In this document: positions 8,226 through 15,516 of the stretch, piece after piece | Position numbering within the stretch: the stretch's first letter is position 1 | Layout of the letters: every line of letters starts with the position of its first letter | Assembly (NCBI GenBank): GCA_019414265.1 | Contig: DXMJ01000001.1 | Span: forward strand, 123,102 to 167,760 | Source of the DNA: Collinsella sp. | Lineage (GTDB): Bacteria; Actinomycetota; Coriobacteriia; Coriobacteriales; Coriobacteriaceae | Direction of reading: 5' to 3' | DNA: 44,659 nt | Notes under the pieces: generated by a model | Database searches by the model: none | What the model saw: the letters and a program-made list of their open reading frames with translations, nothing else | What the model was told of the DNA's origin: nothing | Made by a program: the position numbers and the translations under genes

Positions 8226-9932
8226 CTACGAGCGCAGTGTAATTTTATCGCGCAGCGACTTGAGGTCTTCGGTGACGGTGCGGTCTTCCTGGATCATCTT
8301 CTGGACCTTTTTGTAGCTCGTGCTGACGGTCGAGTGGTTGCGGTTGCCAAATTCGGCGCCCACCGCCGTGGTCGTCATCTCGCACATCTCGATGGCCAGA
8401 TAGATGGCAATGTGGCGTGCTTTGGCGATATTGGCGTTGCGACGCGGGCCGATGAGCTCCTCGTGCGTCACACCGTACTGCTCTTCGATGACGGACTGAA
8501 CCGTCTGGACGTTGATCCTTTTGGCCGATGTGTCGAAGTACTGGCTGGCGATGGCGTCGATATCGTCAAAGGTGAGCTCCCCGCCCTCGCGCTCGCGGTC
8601 GCCCGCCTCGCTGGCGCAGCGCTCGCAGAAGCTCTCGAGTTCGCGGATGTTGGTGCCCGAGACCTCGGCCATGTGCTTAAAGTGCTCGTCGGTCAGGTGC
8701 CCGCCGTCACCCCCGTAGGCCGCCAGCAGCGAGTCGTCGCCTGCCTCGGGAGCGGCGACGATGGTGTTCTCGTAATAGCGCTGCAAGATCTTGTATTTCA
8801 TCTCGTAGCTGGGCTCTGCGACCAGGCAGAGCATGCCGGCGTTGAAGCGGCTGGTCAGACGCTCGTCCATGCTCAGGTCCTTGGGGGCGCGGTCTGCCGC
8901 GATGACGACCTTCTTGTTGTTGCGGATGAACTCGTCCATGAGCTGGAAAAAGTAGTCCACGCTCGCGCGCTTGCCGATGATGTTTTGGATGTCGTCGATG
9001 ATGAGCACGTCCACGCCGTGGTACGCCTGCATGATGGGGGCGTTGCTCTTCTTTTGGCGGTCGAACTCGGTCATCAGGTCGTCCAGATATGCCTGGGAGT
9101 TGGCATACTTGACCTTGATCTCGGGCGACTTCTCGGCGAGCTCGTTTTTGATGGCAAGCAGCAGGTGCGTCTTGCCCAGGCCCGATTTGCCGTAGATGAA
9201 CAGTGATGTGCACGTGCCCCGCTCGTCCGCGAGGGCGGCAAACTTGAGTGCCGAGCGATAGGCATGGCTGTTCTCGGGGCCGTAGACAAAGTTCTCAAAG
9301 GTAAATTTTGAGTTCGCGGCGAGCGGGGCTCCATCCGTATTCTGTTCGGCCGGCGCGGTCGGTGCTGGCATGGGTGAAGCGGGGGTCGCAGCTTGCGTGG
9401 ATTTAGTTGGCGCTCCGCCCTTCATCTGGTTCATCATGCGACGAAAATCATCGGCCGAGAGCGTGTTCTTGATTGCAATGCCCGAATCCGCGCCCGTCGT
9501 TGCGTCGTGAGCGATGGGCATGTGCGTGACGGGTGCGTTCGTTGACGTCGCCGCCGCGGTCGGCAACGGTGCCATGGTTTCACGGGAAACATCGCTGTGC
9601 TGGTGCTCGATTGCCGGCACGTCGCCTGCGGAGGCCGGCGCCGCCGGGGAAGCAGCGGGAGCCGTGGCGGATTCCGCTGCGGCGCCTTGCGGTGCCACGA
9701 TGTCGAGCGCAATCGGTGCAAAGGCGATTTCTTCCAGATAGGCCTCAATGGTCGGCTGATGCTTTTTGAGCTGCGCGATGGCAAAGCGCGAGGGGGCCTC
9801 GATCGTGAGCGTATCTTCGGTCAGGCTTATGGCGCGCGATTGCCCCAGCATGCTGATGAGGCGTGCATCTTGGCCGTCGCGCTGGCAAAAGGCGATGGCA
9901 TCCCCCAGGATGATGCTTGCTTCCTCGTCCAC
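8226..9932 (-). CDS. dnaA: Chromosomal replication initiator DnaA
   Basis: AAA+ initiator, 568 residues. Domain I is about 1-75. A long Ala/Pro/Thr-rich linker (about 80-205) makes it longer than the usual 450-500. Walker A is GKSGLGKT (248-255) and Walker B is LIIDD (310-314). Domain IV carries ARHIAIYLA, with R506 at the E. coli R399 position. Its recognition helix is FGNRNHSTV, with N532 where E. coli has D433. There is also a Gly/Asp-rich insert at about 394-413 in the AAA+ lid. The GTG start follows CGGGAGA closely and lies 15 nt after the stop codon of the upstream GHKL gene, so dnaA appears to be the second gene of an operon. A parS-like word falls in the linker codons (9576-9591). Confidence 0.97.
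   Translation of the reverse strand: MDEEASIILGDAIAFCQRDGQDARLISMLGQSRAISLTEDTLTIEAPSRFAIAQLKKHQPTIEAYLEEIAFAPIALDIVAPQGAAAESATAPAASPAAPASAGDVPAIEHQHSDVSRETMAPLPTAAATSTNAPVTHMPIAHDATTGADSGIAIKNTLSADDFRRMMNQMKGGAPTKSTQAATPASPMPAPTAPAEQNTDGAPLAANSKFTFENFVYGPENSHAYRSALKFAALADERGTCTSLFIYGKSGLGKTHLLLAIKNELAEKSPEIKVKYANSQAYLDDLMTEFDRQKKSNAPIMQAYHGVDVLIIDDIQNIIGKRASVDYFFQLMDEFIRNNKKVVIAADRAPKDLSMDERLTSRFNAGMLCLVAEPSYEMKYKILQRYYENTIVAAPEAGDDSLLAAYGGDGGHLTDEHFKHMAEVSGTNIRELESFCERCASEAGDREREGGELTFDDIDAIASQYFDTSAKRINVQTVQSVIEEQYGVTHEELIGPRRNANIAKARHIAIYLAIEMCEMTTTAVGAEFGNRNHSTVSTSYKKVQKMIQEDRTVTEDLKSLRDKITLRS
9576..9591 (+). promoter_or_regulatory. Degenerate parS-like site inside dnaA
   Basis: GGTTTCACGGGAAACA differs at two positions from the three perfect parS sites in this window (TGTTTCACGTGAAACA). 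It encodes the DnaA linker residues DVSRET (114-119), a part of the protein free of structural constraint. Binding by ParB is not demonstrated. Confidence 0.45.
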
Positions 9933-9947
9933 TGTCTCTCCCGTTCT

Positions 9948-11276
9948 TTAGCTCTGAGCTCGCACGCGAGCGGCGCCGAGTTCGGTCAGATGGTATTTCT
10001 GGCCATGCTTGATGACCAAGCCGGCCTGCGCCAAGTCGTTGAGCGTTCGCGACCACGTGGGCGCTGAGTTTCCAAACGCTCGTGCCAGGTCGGTTGCGCC
10101 ACACTCTTGGTTTTGAGCCAGATAGCCCAGCGCCGCTTCGCCGCGCTCGCTCACAAATACGTTTTGCTGTGGCTGTGCATATTGATTCGCCGCATTAGGA
10201 TACATCATTTGAGCTGCTGGTTGTTGAGAACTCTGCATAGGCAGCGGCTGTTGTTGAAAACTTTGCGGCCACTGTTGGTAAGGCTGCGGAGGCATCTGCT
10301 GGGCCCATGGGTTGTACTGCGCCTGGGGCATTTGTTGGTACGGCTGCTGGTACCCCTGAGGATACTGTTGGGGATACGGCTGGGCGTATCCCTGCTGCGG
10401 CATATATTGGGGAGGATACCCTTGCGGGTACGGTTGATAGCCCATTTGCGGGGCGTTTGGCATGGCCGCTGCCTGCTGCACGGTGCCTGTGTCCAGATCT
10501 GCCGAGCCTATGCTCTCCGGCATGTTTTGCATTGCGTTGCCCAGCGGTGCCTGGGGGTCTTGCATGGGGAAACTTCCAGGCTGCTGCATCTGCTGCGCCG
10601 CAGGCTGCTGTGCAAACGTGTTGGTTAGGGGATATGCCTGCTGCTCTGCTTCGGGTCGCACGGCTGCCCCGCGCCCGCCGGCACGCTCGATTTCCTGCAC
10701 GCGCTTGGGATTCAGACTTACCGTCACGACGGTGCCGTTGCCCATGTTGTCCTCGATGGAGACGGCGCCGCCGGCGTTTTCCAAGTACTCCTGTACCATG
10801 GGAAACCCGGCGCCGGTACCGCGGATATACCGTTTCATCTTGCTGTTTGCGCTGGTTACGCCAAAATCGAAGGCGCGCTCTTTGTCGTCGATGCCAGGAC
10901 CCTGATCGGCAAAGCGGATGGTATCGCCACCGTCGAGAATCGAGATGATGGGCTCTGCAAAATGAGCGTGGATGAAGTTTTCGACAATCTCGCGGATAAC
11001 CATCAGCGAGATGTGGCCACCTTGCTCTTTCATACACTGGTAGACGGTGTTGGTCGTCTCTTCCAAATACGTGCGGACATCTTGCGGATCAATGACGATC
11101 ACACGCGGTGTCGACAGCATGTCGTCATAGACGGCGATGCGCGCGGCGTACATGGCTTTTGGCGCCTGCGTGGTCGTCTGCTCGCCTTCCTTACGCTCTT
11201 CGCGCACGCCGGTGATGTGCTCGTTGTCGGGTGCCGGGTCTCCGGAATCGACCATGGTGTAGAAGTCGTCAGACAT
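9948..11276 (-). CDS. GHKL ATPase with Gln/Pro/Tyr-rich linker and C-terminal winged helix
   Basis: A 442-residue protein of unassigned function, directly upstream of dnaA. Residues about 45-190 form a Bergerat/GHKL ATP-binding fold of histidine-kinase or anti-sigma type: N-box REIVEN (E96, N100), G1 DQGPG (124-128) and G2 GTGAGF (153-158). No phosphoacceptor-His domain is visible. Residues about 205-372 are low complexity, dominated by Gln, Pro, Tyr, Met and Ala (for example QPYPQGYPPQ), prion-like in composition. Residues about 375-440 look like a winged helix (YLAQNQECGATDLARAF, then a Trp-Ser-Arg recognition helix and TELGAARVR). The combination suggests ATP-regulated DNA binding. dnaA follows after 15 nt, so a role in dnaA expression or initiation control is possible but only inferred. 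The ribosome-binding site is weak. Confidence 0.85.
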   Translation of the reverse strand: MSDDFYTMVDSGDPAPDNEHITGVREERKEGEQTTTQAPKAMYAARIAVYDDMLSTPRVIVIDPQDVRTYLEETTNTVYQCMKEQGGHISLMVIREIVENFIHAHFAEPIISILDGGDTIRFADQGPGIDDKERAFDFGVTSANSKMKRYIRGTGAGFPMVQEYLENAGGAVSIEDNMGNGTVVTVSLNPKRVQEIERAGGRGAAVRPEAEQQAYPLTNTFAQQPAAQQMQQPGSFPMQDPQAPLGNAMQNMPESIGSADLDTGTVQQAAAMPNAPQMGYQPYPQGYPPQYMPQQGYAQPYPQQYPQGYQQPYQQMPQAQYNPWAQQMPPQPYQQWPQSFQQQPLPMQSSQQPAAQMMYPNAANQYAQPQQNVFVSERGEAALGYLAQNQECGATDLARAFGNSAPTWSRTLNDLAQAGLVIKHGQKYHLTELGAARVRAQS

Positions 11277-11360
11277 GCCGCTCGCAATCTTTCAAAAGGT
11301 TTCGAACAAATAGTAGCTCACCGTGCAATGTTTCTCATCTTTCGACAACTTTTCAAAACC

Positions 11361-11369
11361 TGTTGAAAA
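11361..11369 (-). promoter_or_regulatory. DnaA box (TTTTCAACA)
   Basis: TGTTGAAAA on the plus strand, within the 13-mer CCTGTTGAAAACT (11359-11371). The same 13-mer recurs at 11412-11424 and, inverted, at 8200-8212. Confidence 0.6.
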
Positions 11370-11413
11370 CTTTGGAAAACGGACGAAAAGTTCTCAACAT
11401 TGCCAACATGACC

Positions 11414-11422
11414 TGTTGAAAA
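11414..11422 (-). promoter_or_regulatory. DnaA box (TTTTCAACA)
   Basis: Second TGTTGAAAA in the strand-switch gap, again within CCTGTTGAAAACT (11412-11424) and in the same orientation as the copy 53 bp to the left. Confidence 0.6.
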
Positions 11423-11519
11423 CTCGATGAAATATCGTGAAAAGTTGCCATGCACCGCTAAATCGAGCTCGGCTTATGGGGGAACCGTGTGAACTGCGCA
11501 ACCTTTTACCTTTGATTTC

Positions 11520-11549
11520 TTGACATTTGAACATTGATTTCCCTACAAT
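11520..11549 (+). promoter_or_regulatory. rpmH operon promoter
   Basis: A perfect -35 TTGACA (11520-11525), an 18-bp spacer and -10 TACAAT (11544-11549) lie about 70 bp ahead of rpmH. Confidence 0.85.
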
Positions 11550-11621
11550 CTTCAAGCTCACGTGTCTATATCTGCGTCCGCGCCCCCGCGGACACTCGAA
11601 ATGCAGCAGGAGGAACTTAAG

Positions 11622-11756
11622 ATGAAGCGTACGTATCAGCCTAATAAGCGTAAGCGTGCCAAGACCCATGGCTTCCGTGCCCGTATGGCCACTAAGGGTG
11701 GTCGTGCCGTGCTCGCCCGTCGTCGCGCCAAGGGCCGCAAGCGTCTCACTGTCTAG
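11622..11756 (+). CDS. rpmH: 50S ribosomal protein L34
   Basis: A 44-residue basic protein beginning MKRTYQPNKRKRAKTHGFRA, the standard L34 sequence and length. The ATG at 11622 follows AGGAGG (11608-11613) at 8 nt spacing. The frame is open further upstream, but that stretch has no ribosome-binding site and is not conserved in L34. It is the first gene of the rpmH-rnpA-yidD-yidC group, which is conserved beside dnaA across bacteria. Confidence 0.98.
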   Translation: MKRTYQPNKRKRAKTHGFRARMATKGGRAVLARRRAKGRKRLTV

Positions 11757-11776
11757 CAGCGATACACACATCTCGC

Positions 11777-12115
11777 ATGAAGACTATTAAGTCTCGGCAA
11801 GATTTCGAGCATGTGTTCAGTCAGGGGCGTCGTTTCAATCACCCTCTGATTCGAATGACCATATGTGAATCGGTTGGCGAAGGCGACTCCGGAAGGGTCG
11901 CCTTCGTTGGTGCTAAACGGCTCGGTTGTGCAGTCGTGCGCAACCGTTCTAAGCGTGTGATGCGCGAGGCCGCCCGCAGCTGCGGATTTCCCGTTGCGGG
12001 TTATGACATCATCTTGTTCGCGACTCCCAAGACGAGGGTTTCCTCGCCGCAGGAGATGGACAAGGCATTGCGTTCGCTTATGAAACGCGCCGGCGTTGCC
12101 GGGGAGGAGCGATGA
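11777..12115 (+). CDS. rnpA: Ribonuclease P protein component
   Basis: Protein subunit of RNase P, which works with the catalytic RNA to mature tRNA 5' ends. Length is 112 residues. The RNR family motif RNRSKRVMREA is at 55-65, and the N-terminal KSRQDFEHVFSQGRRF is typical. It lies 20 nt after rpmH; the stop codon overlaps the yidD start (ATGA), so translation of the two is coupled. Confidence 0.96.
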   Translation: MKTIKSRQDFEHVFSQGRRFNHPLIRMTICESVGEGDSGRVAFVGAKRLGCAVVRNRSKRVMREAARSCGFPVAGYDIILFATPKTRVSSPQEMDKALRSLMKRAGVAGEER

Positions 12116-12336
12116 GCAATCACGTTTTGCGACGTGTTGCCATCGCTCCTATTCGCATATATCAACAGGTTATTTCGCCCTTATTACCTGACGCCTGCAT
12201 TTATTACCCAACGTGCTCGCAATACGCCGTTCAGGCGATTGAGAAGTACGGTGTTTTGAGAGGCTGCTGGCTTGCCGTGAGGCGCATCGCTCGCTGCAAT
12301 CCCCTGCACGTCGGCGGTTATGACCCTGTGCCCTAG
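12112..12336 (+). CDS. yidD: Membrane protein insertion efficiency factor YidD
   Basis: A 74-residue protein with the family pattern IYQQVISPLLP, CIYYPTCSQYA and RRIARCNPLHVGGYDPVP. Family members are small amphipathic inner-membrane-associated proteins that help YidC-dependent insertion. It overlaps rnpA by 4 bases and is followed by yidC. Confidence 0.95.
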   Translation: MSNHVLRRVAIAPIRIYQQVISPLLPDACIYYPTCSQYAVQAIEKYGVLRGCWLAVRRIARCNPLHVGGYDPVP

Positions 12337-12365
12337 CGGGCACTCGCTATCGGAGGAAAACTTAC

Positions 12366-13136
12366 ATGTGGGATTGGATCGTTAACATCCTTTTCGAGCT
12401 GCTCAAGCTCATCCAGACCTTTGCGGTCGACTGGGGCCTGTCCATCATCATCCTGGTGGTCATCATCCGTCTGCTGCTGACGCCGCTCATGCTCAAGTCG
12501 ACCAAGTCGACGGCTCGCATGCAGGTGCTGCAGCCCAAGATGCTCGAGATTCAGGAGCGCTACGCCGACGACCCCCAGCGTCAGGCCGAGGAGATGCAGA
12601 AGTTCTACAGCGAGAACAAGTTCAACCCGATGGCTGGTTGTCTGCCGCTGTTGATTCAGATGCCTGTCCTGTTCGCCCTCTATACGCTGCTGCGTAACCT
12701 GCCGGACTACTTTAACGACGGCACGTTCTCGTTCTTCAACATCCTGCCCGACCTGACTACCACGCCGAGTGCCTCCTTTGCCGATGGCTTTATGGTCGCG
12801 TTGCCTGCGCTGGTCTGCCTGATCCTGTTCGCCGTCCTCACCCTGATTCCGCAGCTCTATATGTCGCGCAACCAGACCGGCCAGCAGGCTCAGAGCATGC
12901 GCATGATGGCCGTTGTCATGACCGTCATGATGCTTTGGATGGGCTGGAGCCTGCCCGTCGGCGTTCTGCTGTACTACGATGTTTCCTCTGCCTGGCAGGT
13001 TATCCAGCAGATCTTCGTGACGCAGAAGGTTATTGACAAGGCTAAGGCCGAAGAGGAGGAGCGTCTTAAGAACGCCCCGCTGCAGGTCGAGGTCACTCGT
13101 CGCGAGAAGAAGCCGCGCCCGCACAAGAAGAAGTAG
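12366..13136 (+). CDS. yidC: Membrane protein insertase YidC/Oxa1
   Basis: Inserts and folds membrane proteins, alone or with SecYEG. The 256 residues hold the conserved core: a first membrane helix with the conserved Arg (R35 in VVIIRLLLTP), a cytoplasmic helical hairpin rich in charged residues (about 45-85), then four further hydrophobic segments and a basic tail ending HKKK. It lacks the lipoprotein signal seen in many Gram-positive homologues and is close to a minimal form. An AGGA-type site precedes the ATG. Confidence 0.96.
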   Translation: MWDWIVNILFELLKLIQTFAVDWGLSIIILVVIIRLLLTPLMLKSTKSTARMQVLQPKMLEIQERYADDPQRQAEEMQKFYSENKFNPMAGCLPLLIQMPVLFALYTLLRNLPDYFNDGTFSFFNILPDLTTTPSASFADGFMVALPALVCLILFAVLTLIPQLYMSRNQTGQQAQSMRMMAVVMTVMMLWMGWSLPVGVLLYYDVSSAWQVIQQIFVTQKVIDKAKAEEEERLKNAPLQVEVTRREKKPRPHKKK

Positions 13137-13153
13137 TGGGATAGTATTCTTAT

Positions 13154-13165
13154 TTAGGTACCTAA
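13154..13165. repeat. 12-bp palindrome TTAGGTACCTAA, copy 1
   Basis: A perfect palindrome just upstream of khpB. An identical copy lies at 16655-16666 at the end of the same gene block. Function unknown. Confidence 0.6.
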
Positions 13166-13180
13166 CTTTTGGAGTTCGTT

Positions 13181-13750
13181 ATGTCTGAAGAGATCGTCGA
13201 GGATATGCTTGAGGAGGTTGCCCCGCGGGTCGCGGGCGATTATCCCGAGATTGCACAGCGTTACAAGGCTGGTGAAGAGCTGACCGATGAGGAGCTCGAC
13301 ACCATTGCCGATGTGGCTATTTCCATTCTGCGTTCCATCCTTTCGCACTTCGATGCGGCGAACTCACCCATCGATGAGTATGAGGGTGACGAGGGCGAGT
13401 TGATCCTGGACGTAACTGCTCCTGATCTTGCTGTTCTCATTGGCCGCCATGGACGTACCCTCGATGCTCTTCAAGTTATGTTCTCCCTGTTGGTGAGTCG
13501 CAAGCTTGGCTTTAGGTATCCGGTCGTCGTCGACGTCGAAGGTTATAAGAGCCGTCGACAGGACAAGGTTGCTTCTATGGCCCAGTCCGCTGCCGAGCGC
13601 GCTATTCGCACTCATAAAAGTGTTTCCTTGCCGCCTATGAATGCCTACGAACGTCGACTGGTTCACATTGCACTTCGTGGCAACGATGCAGTCGATACTC
13701 ATTCTGAGGGCTCTGACCCCGATCGCCATGTTGTGATTGTTGCTCGATAA
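13181..13750 (+). CDS. khpB: RNA-binding protein KhpB (Jag), short form
   Basis: A 189-residue protein with a type II KH domain (IGRHGRTLDALQ at about 88-99) and a C-terminal R3H domain (MNAYERRLVHIALRGNDAV). The N-terminal Jag-specific domain of firmicute homologues is absent; an acidic helical region replaces it. Family members bind RNA with KhpA and influence cell division and elongation. I chose ATG at 13181 because GGAG lies 6 nt upstream; the TTG 12 bases earlier has no such site. The gene ends in its own strong terminator. Confidence 0.92.
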   Translation: MSEEIVEDMLEEVAPRVAGDYPEIAQRYKAGEELTDEELDTIADVAISILRSILSHFDAANSPIDEYEGDEGELILDVTAPDLAVLIGRHGRTLDALQVMFSLLVSRKLGFRYPVVVDVEGYKSRRQDKVASMAQSAAERAIRTHKSVSLPPMNAYERRLVHIALRGNDAVDTHSEGSDPDRHVVIVAR

Positions 13751-13770
13751 TCTTCTCGAGTCTATGCTAA

Positions 13771-13800
13771 GGGGACGTGGTTTCCACGTCCCCTTTTTTT
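13771..13800 (+). terminator. Rho-independent terminator after khpB
   Basis: A perfect 10-bp stem GGGGACGTGG (13771-13780 with 13784-13793, TTT loop) is followed by seven T residues. It excludes an rsmG start inside this hairpin. Confidence 0.95.
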
Positions 13801-13845
13801 GTCAAAAGTTCTCGATACACTGATTTTTGTCAGAAAGGAGTCGTC

Positions 13846-14583
13846 TTGTTTGTTTTAACTGATGAGCAGGCAAGCCAAATGCTGGGCCGTCTTATTTCGT
13901 ATCGCAAAGACTATTCTTTGAAGGTCTCCGACGAGAGCCTTCGTGTCTGTATCCAGCATCTTGATCTTGTTCTGGAGGCCAATAAGACTACTAATCTAAC
14001 GCGCATCCTGAATGTTGATGATGCAGCCGTCCTTCATATTCTGGACTCACTTGTTTTACTGCCCTATATTGATAAAGCTCCTGAAGGTGCTTTGCTTGAT
14101 ATGGGTACCGGTGCTGGATTTCCAGGTATTCCGTTGACTATTGCAAGTGGGCGAAAGGCTACCTATATCGATTCCGTTGGCAAGAAAGTAGATGCTGTTA
14201 ACTCCTTTGTTAGTGCGCTTAGACTCAAGCATGCTTATGCCGTTCACGATCGTCTTGAGGAATATGCTCGATCCCATAAGAAGCAATTTGCAGTTGTGAC
14301 CGCCCGTGCGCTCGCACCATTACCGGTTCTCGTTGAATATGCTTCTCCTTTTCTAAAAGATGGTGGTCTCTTTGTTATTACGAAGGGGAATCCATCTGAT
14401 GAAGAGTTTCAATCTGGTATTGCTGCTGCAAAGATATGCGGCTTTACCACGCTTATGACGGACGACCTTGATTTGCCGAATGGTCTGGGTCACCGTGAAT
14501 TTATTATCCTTAAAAAGACTCGTCAGGCATCTGTTTCCCTTCCGCGTGCTAATGGCATGGCAAAAAAGAATCCGCTTGCCTAG
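13846..14583 (+). CDS. rsmG: 16S rRNA (guanine-N7) methyltransferase RsmG (GidB)
   Basis: SAM-dependent methylation of a guanosine in the 530 loop of 16S rRNA. The protein is 245 residues with start TTG at 13846, which follows AAAGGAG (13834-13840). The frame is open back to 13777, but that would begin inside the khpB terminator. The SAM-binding motif DMGTGAGFPGIP is at about 85-96, followed by the acidic ribose contact in IDS. Loss of this enzyme confers low-level streptomycin resistance in other bacteria. Base composition is visibly lower in GC than the neighbouring genes. The parS cluster begins directly after its stop codon. Confidence 0.95.
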   Translation: MFVLTDEQASQMLGRLISYRKDYSLKVSDESLRVCIQHLDLVLEANKTTNLTRILNVDDAAVLHILDSLVLLPYIDKAPEGALLDMGTGAGFPGIPLTIASGRKATYIDSVGKKVDAVNSFVSALRLKHAYAVHDRLEEYARSHKKQFAVVTARALAPLPVLVEYASPFLKDGGLFVITKGNPSDEEFQSGIAAAKICGFTTLMTDDLDLPNGLGHREFIILKKTRQASVSLPRANGMAKKNPLA

Positions 14584-14584
14584 A

Positions 14585-14600
14585 TGTTTCACGTGAAACA
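14585..14600. promoter_or_regulatory. parS: parS site 1
   Basis: TGTTTCACGTGAAACA, a perfect match to the consensus ParB-binding palindrome known from Bacillus subtilis and many other bacteria. It begins 1 base after the rsmG stop codon. Confidence 0.95.
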
Positions 14601-14612
14601 TAATGGATAGTG

Positions 14613-14648
14613 TCGATTGTTATGTTTCACGTGAAACATAACAATCGA
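14613..14648. repeat. 36-bp perfect palindrome centred on parS site 2
   Basis: Both 18-base arms pair perfectly around the central CACGTG. The parS core is 14623-14638; a further 10 bases on each side (TCGATTGTTA and its complement) extend the dyad. The other two parS copies lack this extension. Confidence 0.95.
14623..14638. promoter_or_regulatory. parS: parS site 2
   Basis: TGTTTCACGTGAAACA, perfect consensus, at the centre of the 36-bp palindrome. Confidence 0.95.
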
Positions 14649-14661
14649 TGTCGAATCGGAT

Positions 14662-14677
14662 TGTTTCACGTGAAACA
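14662..14677. promoter_or_regulatory. parS: parS site 3
   Basis: TGTTTCACGTGAAACA, perfect consensus, 38 bp ahead of the parA start codon, so bound ParB could also influence parAB transcription. Confidence 0.95.
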
Positions 14678-14715
14678 TCCTCCATTCAACAGCTTTAAAT
14701 ACACCAGGAGGGACC

Positions 14716-15516
14716 GTGGGATTTCGCGACGTTAAGCGTTCTAAGAGTGCAAAAGACACGCGTGTCATTGCTATCATCAACCAAAAAGGCGGCGTAGGTA
14801 AGTCCACCACGGCTGTAAATCTTGCAGCAGCGTTGGGTGAACTGGGCCGAAAGACGTTAATTGTCGATTTTGACCCGCAGGGTAATAGTACGAGTGGTTT
14901 TGGAATCGAAAAAGAAGAACTCGATCACTGCATCTATGATGCATTGCTGAACGATGTTCCGGCGGAATCGCTCGTTCTTGATACAAATTGCAATAAGGTA
15001 TTTGTAATCCCGGCAACTATCCAGCTTGCGGGTGCGGAAATCGAACTTGTCAGTGCGATTGCCCGTGAGACTCGCTTAAAGGATCTGCTTGAGCCTGTTC
15101 AGGATGAGTTTGATTTTATATTCATCGATTGCCCGCCATCGCTTGGTTTGCTGACCATCAATGCGTTAACAGCAGCAGACAGTGTTTTGATTCCTATTCA
15201 ATGCGAATATTACGCACTTGAAGGTGTCACAAAGCTGCTTGAATCGATGAAGATGGTTAAAACACGCCTTAATAAGAGCCTTGATACTTATGGCGTGCTC
15301 ATGACTATGTACGATTCGCGCACATCGCTTTCGAACCAGGTTGTGGAAGAGGTTCAATCGTATTTTGGTGACAAGGCATTCAAGACCTTGATTCCACGCA
15401 CAGTTAAAATTTCAGAAGCACCCTCGTTCGGTGAGCCAGTAATTACCTATGCGCCACAGAACAAGGGCGCAAAGGCGTATATGAACCTTGCTAAAGAGGT
15501 GATTAAGCGTGCCTAG
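14716..15516 (+). CDS. parA: Chromosome partitioning ATPase ParA (Soj)
   Basis: Deviant Walker-type ATPase that positions ParB-parS complexes and, in Bacillus, modulates DnaA. Length is 266 residues. The P-loop KGGVGKST is at 24-31 with the signature Lys, followed by DFDPQGNSTSG (switch I) and FIFIDCPPSLGLLT (Walker B). The GTG start lies 4 nt after AGGAGG. The last 8 bases overlap parB. A 15-residue basic N-terminal lead precedes the P-loop strand. Confidence 0.97.
   Translation: MGFRDVKRSKSAKDTRVIAIINQKGGVGKSTTAVNLAAALGELGRKTLIVDFDPQGNSTSGFGIEKEELDHCIYDALLNDVPAESLVLDTNCNKVFVIPATIQLAGAEIELVSAIARETRLKDLLEPVQDEFDFIFIDCPPSLGLLTINALTAADSVLIPIQCEYYALEGVTKLLESMKMVKTRLNKSLDTYGVLMTMYDSRTSLSNQVVEEVQSYFGDKAFKTLIPRTVKISEAPSFGEPVITYAPQNKGAKAYMNLAKEVIKRA

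Larger units (their letters stand above)
11277..11621. other. Strand-switch region with DnaA-box cluster (second oriC-like segment)
   Basis: This 345-bp gap separates the leftward dnaA group from the rightward rpmH group. Box-like words in 11289-11445 are CTTTCAAAA (11289), TTTTCAAAA (11350-11358), TGTTGAAAA (11361-11369 and 11414-11422), TTTGGAAAA (11371) and TTCTCAACA (11391-11399). The word TTTCGACAA precedes the cluster (11340), as it precedes the box at 8202. The rpmH promoter is at 11520-11549. The promoter of the GHKL-dnaA operon must also lie here but was not identified; overlap with DnaA boxes would allow autoregulation. Confidence 0.65.

Noticed and set aside
13777..13845. Earlier GTG start for rsmG
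   Set aside because: It lies inside the khpB terminator hairpin; the AAAGGAG site favours TTG at 13846.
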